This document shows positions 40,101 to 50,400 of a stretch of 64,000 bases of DNA, in pieces. Positions within the stretch are counted from its first letter, which is position 1. Each line of letters begins with the position of its first letter. The notes under the pieces are model-generated. The model was not told where the DNA came from and searched no databases. It worked only from the letters and a program-made list of their open reading frames with translations. Source of the DNA: CAVQGF01 sp045807945 (lineage in GTDB: Bacteria > Acidobacteriota > Terriglobia > Terriglobales > Acidobacteriaceae); the NCBI GenBank assembly GCA_045807945.1, contig JBJMGI010000018.1, positions 1-64,000 on the forward strand, read 5' to 3'. Made by a program: the position numbers and the translations under genes.

Positions 40101-42047
40101 ATGAAACGCACCTGGCGCACTGCGCCGATCGTGGTCGGACTCGTACTGGCGGCATCCATTGGATTGGTTCTTTGGGAGGCGCGAAGCGCTTTCCAAAAGT
40201 CTGCCGAAGAAGTCGCTGTTTCCTCTGAATTCCCATATCAAGTCATCAACTTAGAGCCTTCCACGATCGCCGGCGAAGAGTTGTTGACTGCCCGATCCGG
40301 CCTGACCGACGCCGTCGCCTACGGTGGCAACCTGTACGTCTCCAGCGCAGCGGGGATCAACGTCTACTCCAGCGAAGGCGCGCTGAAGAAGAGCTATCGG
40401 GTGGGAATCGAGCTGCCGCCGGCCCCGGTGACCGCGTTAGCTGTCGGCTTGGCGGGAGCGGGAGAGTCGGAGCTTTGGGCCGCGACCAACGGGGCTGGGC
40501 TACTGCGTTCGGCCGGGCACGACTTCGTGCAGCTACTCCCGAAGGACCCTACCGCCAGGAACATAACCTCTCTCCTGCCGCTCTCGACCGGCCGGATCCT
40601 GATCGGCACCGAAAAGCGCGGCGTTCTGCAGTTCGATGGCAAGCATCTGCGCCAATTCCAACCTGCTTGGGCGAGTCTGCACATTACTGCTCTCGCCGGC
40701 AACGGCGCGGAGGTGTGGATCGGCACGCTCGACCGTGGCGCGATGCGCTGGCATGCAGGCCAGACGGACTCGGTGTCCTACGAGACGGGATTGCCGGATA
40801 AACAAGTGCTCTCGCTAGTCTCGTCCGACGGCAAGATCTTCGTTGGAACTGCGAACGGGATCGCCGAGCTTCAGGACGGAAGGGTCACGCGAACACTGGC
40901 TCCGGGCGCCTTTGCGCGAACGATGCTGCTCGATGGCCAGCACCTGCTGGTTGGGACCATGGAGCAGGGCACGCTCGACATAGCTCTCAACGGCTCGCGT
41001 ATCGCTTCAGTCCGCCCGCGCGGCGCGGCTGAACCGGCACAGGTTGACCGCCTGCTCGCTATCGAAGGCAAGATCTATACGCTCGCGGCTGACGGTCTGT
41101 ATGTGAGCACGCAACGCGGCCCGGGCTGGAAACGCGTCTTGCAGCAAGAGCCCGGCGTGCTGGCCGACGGCAACATTTCTGCGCTATCAGTTGATCCCGC
41201 CGGAAAGCTGTGGGTCGGTTACTTCGACCGCGGTCTCGACGTTCTCGACACTTCCGGCCAGCGAGCCGCTCACACGGAGAACGATCGCGTTTATTGCATC
41301 AACCGCATCGTGCAGGATTCCGCGCGCGGCCTCACGCTGGTTGCGACGGCGAACGGCCTTGTGGTCATGAACGCTGCGGGAAAGACCGAGCAGGTCCTGA
41401 CCAAGCAAGACGGCTTCATCGCCGACCACGTCACCGACATCGCGCTACTGCCGAATGCAAATGGCGGCTCTATCGCGGCGATGGCCATCGCAACTCCCGC
41501 CGGACTCACTTTCTTTGACTCGACCGGTGCGCGCAGCCTCTACGCATTTCACGGGCTGGTAAACAACCACGCCTACACGTTGGGCATGTCAGACGACCCT
41601 GCTGATCGTCGCCTCTTGGTGGGCACCCTCGGTGGATTGTCGATTCTGCAAGCGGGAGTAGTCCGCACCAGCTACACGACCGCGAACTCCGCACTCAAGG
41701 CGAACTGGATCACCGCGCTCGCGCCCGTGGGCGGTGAGTGGTTTGCCGGAACGTACGGCGCCGGCGTCCTCAAGATGAACGACCACGGCACATGGGAGAT
41801 CTTCGCCGACATGCCGAGTGACATCGTCGTGAATCCGAACGCGATGCTGGTGACCAAGTCGCACGTGTTCGCCGGGACCCTGGGACGCGGCTTATGGATC
41901 TTCGACCGCGAGCGGCAACGCTGGAGCCAAATTGACCGCGGTCTTCCGTCGCTGAATGTGACCGCTCTGGCGGCGAAGGACGGCAGCCTGTTCGTGGGCA
42001 CCGATAACGGACTGGCGCGCTTCGATGAAAACAAGTTTGTTTATTGA
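40101..42047 (+). CDS. Membrane-anchored beta-propeller protein (Reg_prop-like repeats)
   Basis: A 648-residue protein. Residues 8-26 are a hydrophobic signal anchor after a basic start (KRTWRTAPIVVGLVLAASIGLVLW). The rest is a repeated WIGT/FVGT pattern about every 45 residues: LWAATNGAGLL, ILIGTEKRGVLQF, VWIGTLDRGAMRW, IFVGTANGIAEL, LLVGTMEQGTLDI, LWVGYFDRGLDVL, LLVGTLGGLSIL, WFAGTYGAGVLKM, VFAGTLGRGLWIF and LFVGTDNGLARF. This is the two-component-regulator propeller repeat, predicted to form one or two propellers outside the membrane. No histidine kinase or other output domain follows. It could sense or scaffold in the envelope. First gene of the row; 40 bp to the next. Confidence 0.75.
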   Translation: MKRTWRTAPIVVGLVLAASIGLVLWEARSAFQKSAEEVAVSSEFPYQVINLEPSTIAGEELLTARSGLTDAVAYGGNLYVSSAAGINVYSSEGALKKSYRVGIELPPAPVTALAVGLAGAGESELWAATNGAGLLRSAGHDFVQLLPKDPTARNITSLLPLSTGRILIGTEKRGVLQFDGKHLRQFQPAWASLHITALAGNGAEVWIGTLDRGAMRWHAGQTDSVSYETGLPDKQVLSLVSSDGKIFVGTANGIAELQDGRVTRTLAPGAFARTMLLDGQHLLVGTMEQGTLDIALNGSRIASVRPRGAAEPAQVDRLLAIEGKIYTLAADGLYVSTQRGPGWKRVLQQEPGVLADGNISALSVDPAGKLWVGYFDRGLDVLDTSGQRAAHTENDRVYCINRIVQDSARGLTLVATANGLVVMNAAGKTEQVLTKQDGFIADHVTDIALLPNANGGSIAAMAIATPAGLTFFDSTGARSLYAFHGLVNNHAYTLGMSDDPADRRLLVGTLGGLSILQAGVVRTSYTTANSALKANWITALAPVGGEWFAGTYGAGVLKMNDHGTWEIFADMPSDIVVNPNAMLVTKSHVFAGTLGRGLWIFDRERQRWSQIDRGLPSLNVTALAAKDGSLFVGTDNGLARFDENKFVY

Positions 42048-42087
42048 TGTTGCAGTGGGGAAAGGAACGAACTCTTAGTACAGCTCG

Positions 42088-44478
42088 ATGAAGAACCTGA
42101 CTCGGCAGTTTGCAATCTTTGTTTTACTCCTTGGTGGCAGCACGTTTCTGAGCGGCGATGCAGGCGTCCTTATCCCTAGCGGCCACACCCAGCCTGATCC
42201 ATCGATTCTTTCGCTGGAAGAGATGGAGATCACTATTCACATCGATAACGGGGAGGCGCGCGTCTTCGTGCGCGAGATCTTTGCCAACCATACCGGCGGG
42301 ATCCAGGAAGGGAATTACGTCTTCGCCCTGCCGAGCCGGGCCACGATCTCCGACTTCGCTGTTTGGGACGGACTTACGCGCATTCCCGCAGTCATTCTCG
42401 AGCGCAAGCGCGCAGAAGAGATATACAACCAGCTCGTGGCGCAGAAGATTGATCCCGGTCTTTTACAGCAGGGCGAGCGCGGCGCGGAAGAAGCGCGGCA
42501 TTCGGCGGCATTCAGCGCGAAGATCTTTCCCATCGCGGCGCACGGAACCAAGCGCATGGAGATCGAATATCACGAGAGCATCCCGGTCGAGAACCTGAAG
42601 TCGCTGTTCGCCATCCCGCTACGTCCGGATGCTTATCACGGACTCACCGCGCGCAAGATGACGGTGAACTTCGAGTTGACCTCCGCGCACACCATCAAGC
42701 AATTCGAAGTGCTCAGCAAGACACTGCCGCTGAAGGTGAACAAGCAAGATGAGCATTCCGTTTCGGCTAGCTTCACGGGCGAGAATGTTGCATTCACCGA
42801 AGACCTGACCGTCCGTTACGCGCTCGACGCAGCAAAGACCGATTCGCTGCAGGTGATCACGCATCGCGATCCGAATTCCGGGACACCGTCTCCCGACGAG
42901 ATGGCCCCGGTACGCTCGACCAACGAGCCCGGCTTCTTCGAAGCGGAAGCATTGCTCGGTATGGGTTCGCACGCCGCTGCTGCCGAGGCGGACGGGCCGG
43001 CTGGCGCACCACGGACCATTATCGCGCTCTTCGACAACTCGCTCTCCATGCAGTGGGAGAAGCTGGAGCGCAGCTATCAGGCGCTCGAGAGCATTCTGCA
43101 TTCGCTGCGCCCGAAAGACCGCTTCAATCTGCTGCTCTTCAACTCCGAAGTGGCCAAGTTCTCGCCCACGCCGGTCGCGGGTGATCCCGCAACAGTCCAG
43201 AAGGCGCTCGACTTCATCCGCGCGAGCCGCTTGCGCGGGGGAACCAATCTTCAACTAGCGCTGCAGAACGGGCTTGACCAGAGTAAGAACGCGAGCGGCG
43301 AAACCTATCTTGTCGTCCTGAGTGATGGCGGCGCGACGCGCGGCCCGATCAGCAGCGGGAAGCTCACGAGCTGGTACGCGAAACAGTGGGCCGCGCTGCC
43401 AGAGCTTCATCGCCCACGCACGTACATCTTCGCCGTCGGCGACGATGCCAACCTGCAACTGCTTCGCATGCTGGCGCGCAATGAGGGAGTGCTCGAGAAC
43501 GTGCGCTCGACCGAGCCGGTCGAATTCAAGATGCAGAACTTTCTTTCGAAGATCGGGCGCAGTCCAGTGGCGCAGCTTCGGATGTCGGCTTGGCCGGAAG
43601 GGGTCTTCGACATGATCTATGCGCTCCAGGACAACGCCTTCGCCGGCTCGATGGCGTCTTGGGTAGGCCAATACAAGTCCCCGCAGGCAAAAGCGGAAAT
43701 TGATGTCCATGGTGTGCGCGAGGGTGCGGTGGTGAATATGAAGCGCAGCGTGCCGCTGCCGGCGAGCAGCGCTGAGCATTCGCAACTGCCGCGCTTGTGG
43801 GCGCGCGCTCGCGTGGACGCGCTGCTCGAAAAGATTGAGCACGATGGAGAGGACCGCGCCAGCATAGACGAGATCATCCGTCTCGCCCGCAAATATAAAT
43901 TTGTTACGCCGTACACGTCGTTCCTCGCCGTCCCGCGGTCGTTGCTGCGGCCGCGGGTCATTCGCCCCGGCGATCCGGTGTTGCGCGTCAAGACAGACGA
44001 GGCGATCGTCTCCGTCGTCGCTATGTTCCCGTTCGGGTTGGTGAAGAAGCTTCGCTACTTGCCTGACGAAGACATCTGGCAGACGCGCTTCCTCGCGCCT
44101 ACGGACATGAATGACGGTACCTACAGCGTTCGCATGGTGCTGCGCGATAAGAACGGAAACGTCTATCGCGAGAACAAGAGCTTTGTGATCGCGAGCAAGC
44201 CGCCGCTGGTGAAGGTGGGGCTGGAGAAAGCGCAGTTTCGTGCGGGGCAAGTGATCCGCATGCGCGTGGGAGCGAGTGAACTGACGCGGACAGTGATTGC
44301 GCGAATGCCGGGGGCGGATGCGGTGCAACTGCACTGGAATCCTGATTCGGCAGCGAACGTTGGCGAGTTACTCGTCCCGCAAAGTACGTTGCCGGGCCAA
44401 TACAAGTTGACCGTAACTGCTGAAGATGTTGCGCACAACATCGGCAGCCAGGAGGTGTCCATTGAAATCCTCCCGTAA
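42088..44478 (+). CDS. Exported VIT domain and von Willebrand A domain protein
   Basis: A 796-residue protein with a signal peptide (about residues 1-24). A VIT domain follows (about 40-195): MEITIHIDNGEARVFVREIFANHTG, YVFALPSRATISDFAVWDG, ILERKRAEEIYNQLVAQKIDPGLLQQ and FSAKIFPIAAHGTKRMEIEYHE. A vWA domain (about 308-490) has an intact metal site, D316, S318 and S320 in FDNSLSM, with RGGTNLQLAL and VVLSDGGAT downstream. A helical hinge and two C-terminal beta domains of Ig type end the protein. It resembles inter-alpha-trypsin-inhibitor heavy-chain-like proteins. No sorting tail is present. The metal site suggests ligand or partner binding, perhaps of the giant TPR protein encoded next, whose start overlaps by 17 nt. 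Confidence 0.85.
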   Translation: MKNLTRQFAIFVLLLGGSTFLSGDAGVLIPSGHTQPDPSILSLEEMEITIHIDNGEARVFVREIFANHTGGIQEGNYVFALPSRATISDFAVWDGLTRIPAVILERKRAEEIYNQLVAQKIDPGLLQQGERGAEEARHSAAFSAKIFPIAAHGTKRMEIEYHESIPVENLKSLFAIPLRPDAYHGLTARKMTVNFELTSAHTIKQFEVLSKTLPLKVNKQDEHSVSASFTGENVAFTEDLTVRYALDAAKTDSLQVITHRDPNSGTPSPDEMAPVRSTNEPGFFEAEALLGMGSHAAAAEADGPAGAPRTIIALFDNSLSMQWEKLERSYQALESILHSLRPKDRFNLLLFNSEVAKFSPTPVAGDPATVQKALDFIRASRLRGGTNLQLALQNGLDQSKNASGETYLVVLSDGGATRGPISSGKLTSWYAKQWAALPELHRPRTYIFAVGDDANLQLLRMLARNEGVLENVRSTEPVEFKMQNFLSKIGRSPVAQLRMSAWPEGVFDMIYALQDNAFAGSMASWVGQYKSPQAKAEIDVHGVREGAVVNMKRSVPLPASSAEHSQLPRLWARARVDALLEKIEHDGEDRASIDEIIRLARKYKFVTPYTSFLAVPRSLLRPRVIRPGDPVLRVKTDEAIVSVVAMFPFGLVKKLRYLPDEDIWQTRFLAPTDMNDGTYSVRMVLRDKNGNVYRENKSFVIASKPPLVKVGLEKAQFRAGQVIRMRVGASELTRTVIARMPGADAVQLHWNPDSAANVGELLVPQSTLPGQYKLTVTAEDVAHNIGSQEVSIEILP

Positions 44479-47400
44479 TCGCTATCTTCTATTTGCAGTC
44501 GGAATGCTCGCGCTGGCGCTCTCCGCGCGAGGTGATCTCGGCAAGTGGATTCAGACGCTCGGAGCAAAGAGCAGCGCCGAGCAGTCGTTCTTCCGCGTCA
44601 TGTGGACGCCGGGCGGAAGCGTCTTCGGGCTGCGTCCTCCCAAAGAGGTACGTCCGGAGTTGGAGAAAGCGGCGGCAGCAGCGCCGTCGAATGCGGATCT
44701 CGCTTCGCTACAGGCGATGGAAGACGAGCAGCAGCTCGACTTCACCGCCGCCGAGACTCATTGGAAGAAATATGCCGGGCTGAACAAGGACCGCGCCGCC
44801 GGCTACTCCGCCTTGGCTGATTTCTACGGGCGCCGTTTGCGCCCGCAGGAGCAGATCGCGGCTTTGGACGAAGTGGCCAAGCAGCCCGCCAATGCCCAAG
44901 AAAGACTGTTAAGCCCGGCCGAGCAGAACTCGTGGCACGCGTTCACACACATCTTCGAAGTGATCGAAGCGCACGCTCTGCCGCCCGCCACCTCGCGCGA
45001 GCAGTACAAAATCTGGATGGCGCGGTACCCGAAGGAGTCGTACGTCTACAGCAGGTATTTCAATTTCCTTCTCGACCAGAAAGACTTCAATGGCGCGCAG
45101 CAGTTCATCGCCGAATACGCCAAGGCGTTTCCGGAAGATGACACATTCCCCGTAAAAGCGCGCGCTACGATCGCCTATCGAGAAGGTGCAATAGAAAAAG
45201 GTCTGGCTGAGTACGACCGCAACTTCCAACCACTGTGGCCAACGGAGTTGGTCCAGAACTACTTCGAGCTTCTCAAGCAGACGCGCTCGCTGAAGAAATT
45301 CCTTGATGACACGCGAGCGGCGGTCGCGAGCAAGCCGAACGATCTCGACCCTGCGGCGCGCCTCTTTTATTACTACCAGCAGCAGGGAAAGCTGGACGTA
45401 GCTGAGGGAGCGCTGGCCGACTTCCGTGCGCGTCGCGAAGCTGCGAAGGTGCCATGGAAGTCGAGCGAACTCTACACGCTGGCAAAGCTTTCTGAAGGCG
45501 TGCAGGACTACGACGAAGCCGCGCGTTATTACTATGCGCTCTACAACTCGCAAGCTGATGCTGAAGCTCCGCAGAAGGCGCTCGCGGGCATCGTCAACGT
45601 ACTGCTCACCGCGCCCGAGCAGCCCATCCGCATCGGCGCAGGCGATCTTTCCATGTACAGCGATATCGCACGCATGGACCGCTATCCCGGATTCCTCAAC
45701 GGAATTCTTTCGCTCATCCTGAATACGACCGGGCCGAAATACGAGCTGGCCAACCAGGAAGCGGCGGCTGTTCCGTACTTCCATCGCGCCGAAGCTTCGC
45801 AGCTTCTCGCGCTGCTCGACTCCAAGTTTCCCAACGCTCCGCAGCGTGCCGAACTCCACGCCAAGCTGCTCGACGCCTACAACCATTACGGCGAGACCGA
45901 TGTCCTGATCCGCGAAGCAAAGGCATATCTCTCTGCCTTTCCGAAACGGCAAGACCGCTCGCGTGTCGCGCTGCTGCTTGCTGATGGCTATGCGCGAAAG
46001 GAGATGACTACAGAAGAGTTCGCCACCTACGACGATCTGCTGAAGGAACTCTCCGCGCAAGCCGAAAACGTGCCTCTGGGTGCGAAGTACGCACTCGGCG
46101 CGCACAACGATGAATCGACCGAGCAGGTGCGGTTCACTCCTTATCAGCGGAACTGTACGCCTCGCGGCGGAACTGATACCGATGCTGCCGACCAGAATGT
46201 TCAAGTCACTGATCAGGGCGAGGGAGAAGAAGAACGCGATAGCGAAGGAGATGGCGGTCCGCCTCCCGCCGACTGTCAAGGAGACTGGCTCGGCCGCAAG
46301 CACATTCGCGAAGGCGTCTTCTCCGTACAGCAAGGGCCGAAGATCACCTACGGTCCTCGCTCGCCGGAATACGCGCGCGTGCTCGATCGCTACATCGCAC
46401 GGCTGCTATCGCTCAACAAGACCACGCAGGCACTGGGACTGTATCGGCGCGAGCTCGACCGCAATCCCGATGATCCTGGGCTGTACGAGCGCATGGCAGA
46501 GTTCCTCGATCAGAATAAAGTCACAACCGAGCTGGAAGAAACCTACAAGCGTGCCATGCAGCGCTTCAGCGACCGCAGCTGGCACCATAAGCTCGCGCGC
46601 TGGTATCTGCGCGAGAAACGGCAATCTGACTACGAGCGGCTAACCCGCGAAGTGACGAACGTATTTTCCGGAACAGAGCTTGAAGAGTATTTCGAAGACG
46701 CGGGACCGGATGAGCAGTTCCTTTCGCTGCGGCTGAACGAATTCGCCAATCAGCGCTTCCCGCACGATTTGGTATTCGTCCATAATCTGCTCGCCCTGTA
46801 CAAACCTTATCTGCACAATCCCACTGCCGACCCAGTGAAGTGGGAGGCCCTACTGCGCCAGCAGTGGTACAACGACGACCAACTCCGCTCGGAATTCTTC
46901 GAGTTCCTCTCCAGCACTGGAAAGCTGAGCCTGGAGCTGCAGATCGCGCGCGGAGTGAACGAGGCTGCGCCAGCTGGAAAACTGGCTGAGCTGGTGGGGA
47001 ACAGTCCCGCCGCGGCGCGTTTCCTGGCGGAAGGCGAGAGCTGGCGTTCCCACTTCGAACAGGCTGCGCCCGCGTTCCAACAACTCGCGGCGAATTTTCC
47101 GGGCGACATCGATCTCGATCGTCGCGCGTCAAGCATTTTGCGCTCGCTCGCGCCGTTCGAACCGCGGGACCGAGATGCAGCGGTTGCTATCGAGTTGAAC
47201 CTGCAAAAACTTGAGCCCTGGAACCGCGACACGCTGGCGCGCATCGGCGACATCTATGCTGACGCCGACCTCTACGACAAGGCTTCCCCATATTGGAAGC
47301 AAATGGTCACCACCGAACCGGGCAAGCCCGAAAGCTATCTCGAGTCGGCGACCGTCTTCTGGGATTACTACATGTTCGACGATGCTGCGCGCACCATTGA

Positions 47401-50400
47401 AGACGCGCGCCGCAAGCTCGGCAACTCGACGCTGTACGCGTGGGAGATGGGCGCGATCTACGAAGGTAAGCGCGACTTTGATCGAGCCGTGCCGGAGTAC
47501 GTGCGCGGGTCGCTCGGCAACATCGGCGAGCCGCCCGATCCGTCGTGCGTGGGGCTGTGCGTGCAAGGCGAGTACCTCACGCTGCGTCCGCCCAACTTTG
47601 CGCTCGCGGAATCGCGGTTCTTGCAGCTGGCCACACGGCCCGCGCAAAAGCAGCGGGTCGAGCAGGCAACGCTTGCACGGATTAACGGCGACAATCCTGA
47701 TATCGAAGCTGTGGACCTCCGCATCGCTGTGCTGCGGGCGCAGAACCGGCGCGATCACGTTGAGAAGTTGCTCGAAGGTGTGGTCACGCGCGCAACGTCC
47801 TTCGACTTGCTCGATGACATTCAGTCGATCGCGCAACAGCAGAAGCTGGAGAAAGTACGTGAGCGCGCGCTGGAGAAGCAAGCTACGATCACCAGCGATC
47901 CGGTTGAGCGGCTCAGGCTGCGATTCGAATTGGTGCGGCTCTACGAGAGCAATAAGGAGACGGATGCCGCGCAGCACAACCTCGAGGCCATCTATAAGGA
48001 ACGGCCGAACATTCTCGGAGTCATCCGTACGGCGCTGGACTTCTACTGGCGCAACAAGATGCAGCCGCAGGCGATGGGTGTCCTGGAGCACAGCATTGCG
48101 ATCGCTCAACCTCCTTACAAATCGCAGTTCCTGTTCGAGGCGGCAGGGAAGGCGAACCAGATCGGGCAGTATGCGACGGCGCGGCAGTATCTAACGACGC
48201 TGCTGCAGGAGTCGCCCTATGATCCTAGCTATCTCGCGGCGATGGCGGAGAGCTACTCGCGGCAAGGGGACGATCAGGGCCTGCGGGATTTCTACACACA
48301 GAAAATACAACTCTTCCGTCAGGCGAAGGACCTGAGCGACGATTCAAAGAAGGTTCAGATCGCGACCCTGCGGCGTGGTCTCATCCCGGCGCTCACTCGG
48401 TTGAAAGATTACGCGGGCGCAGTGGATCAGTACATTGAGATCATCAATCGTTTTCCGGAGGACGCGCAAATCGTCTCCGAGGCGGCGCTATACGCGCAGG
48501 ATCACGATCGCCGGCGGCAGCTGAGCGACTACTACGCCAAAACCGCTGCGGCTTCTCCGCGCGGCTATATGTGGCCCATGATCCAGGCGCGCATCTTCAC
48601 CAGCTTTGAAGATTTTCCGGCGGCTATCGAGTCGTACGCACGCGCGATCGCGATCCGTCCGGACCGGACCGAGTTCTATCAGTCGCGCGCAACTCTCGAA
48701 GAGCGGCTGATGAAATTCGATGACGCTGTGAACGATTACGAAAAGATCTACGATCTCGATTATCACAATCAGCGCTGGATGTTGCAGATCGCCGAGATAC
48801 GTGCGCGTCAGGGGCAGACCGATGCGGTTATCGCGGCGCTCGAGAAAGCCCTGATCGAAGGGCGTCCGGTGCGCGCGGAAGACTCGTTTGAGGTGGCGCA
48901 TCATCTGGAGCAATGGGGCATGCTGACAGCCGCGCGCAAATATGCGGAGCGCGGCATGCAGCAAGCCGGCGACGATCTGCTCATCGAATCGCAGTACTCG
49001 ACTGGCGCGCAAACCTACGCCACCATCCTGGCACGTCAGCGAGATCATGTGGCAGCCTTCGCTCGTCTTCGTAAGGCTTACGACGCGGTCGTCGCGATGC
49101 CTGCTCCGAAGATCGAGCATGTCGCAGGAGTCTCTGCTCTAACCGAAGAGGAGCTCGTGAAAGACGCGCGTGCGCGTCGGAATGCAAGTGCTCGCTCAAC
49201 ATTAAGCCTGGCTGTCGGTCAAGTCGCGCTGAGCGTTGATAAGTACTACACGCCGGAGGAACGCAGCGGCTTCGCCACCTTCCTCGTCGGGTTACGCCCG
49301 GCGATGTCGTTGACGGAAACCGAGAGCCTGCTCATTCCTATGGCGCAGAATGCTGGCTTGGCTGAGCTGGAAGTACGTTGGCGCAGCGAAGCGCTACTGA
49401 ATCACGCTCGCTTCGAGCCGCGGGCATATTCGCCACACCTTGCACGGATTGTGGAGCTGCAGCGCCGCCGTATGAAGTTCAACGAGCTCGGCGGAACCAT
49501 AGAGCGGTACCACAACCTGCTGCCTACGCTGGCGCGATCGAATGAGCTCGCAACGGCTGCTGAGGCTTATCGCTCAGCTGAAAATCCCGATGCAGAGCTG
49601 CGTGTACTCGCAGCGCAGTATCCGGGCCTGTCGCAGGACCTGACCACCCGCTACTTCGACTTGCTGATAACACGGCAACCGCAAACCCTTGTTGGTTACG
49701 CCGGAGACTGCCACGGACAATGCGTCGCAGCCGCAAATTACGCCATCGGCAGCGGGAATCTCACACTCGCTTTGCAGGCAGTGGATGCTTACGGCCGGGG
49801 ACATACGCCGGTGTGGAACAAGGCGTACACGGCACTCACCGGTCTTTATTATTCGTCTCCCGCAGCGAACATCAATGGGGCGTTCCAGAATATATTGAGC
49901 ACGGCGACCATCGCCGAACGGCTCGGCAAACCCATTGACCGCAACCAACAGCTAGCCGGTGACACTTGGTACTACTACGGCTCACGCTACGGTGAGTATC
50001 TAGGTGAAACGAGGCTAGGCGATCCCGAAGATTATCTACCGTCGATGCTCGAGGACCGCCCTAACGATCCGCAGAGCTACTTCGATCTGGCGCGCTTCTA
50101 TGAAGAGAAGGGGGATGCCGTGCGAGCGGTCGCTGATTACGAGCACACGCTCGATCTGGAACCGTCGCGCTCCAGCGCACAAAATCGCATGGCTATCGTC
50201 TTGTGGAAGCAAGGCAAGCATGCCGAAGCGGTCGAGCACTGGAAAGCTGCGATAGCGATCTTGAAAAAGCAGATGGAGAGTTCTCAGGTGCCGGAAACCT
50301 TCTGGACGAACGTGCGGCTCATTATCAATGAGATCAGTACGCGCAAGCTCGTTCCGGAAATGCGCGACGACGTGGACGGATTGCTTCGCGCCTACCTGAA

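Noticed and set aside
43255..44334. Minus-strand frame of 359 codons opposite the VIT-vWA gene
   Set aside because: The plus strand encodes a clear VIT-vWA protein; the minus frame shows no domain and has His/Arg shadow composition.
44909..46333. Long minus-strand open frame of 474 codons inside the giant TPR gene
   Set aside because: Antisense to a well-supported coding gene with signal peptide and repeats; the translation is Arg/Val/Leu-rich shadow sequence without domains or a ribosome binding site.
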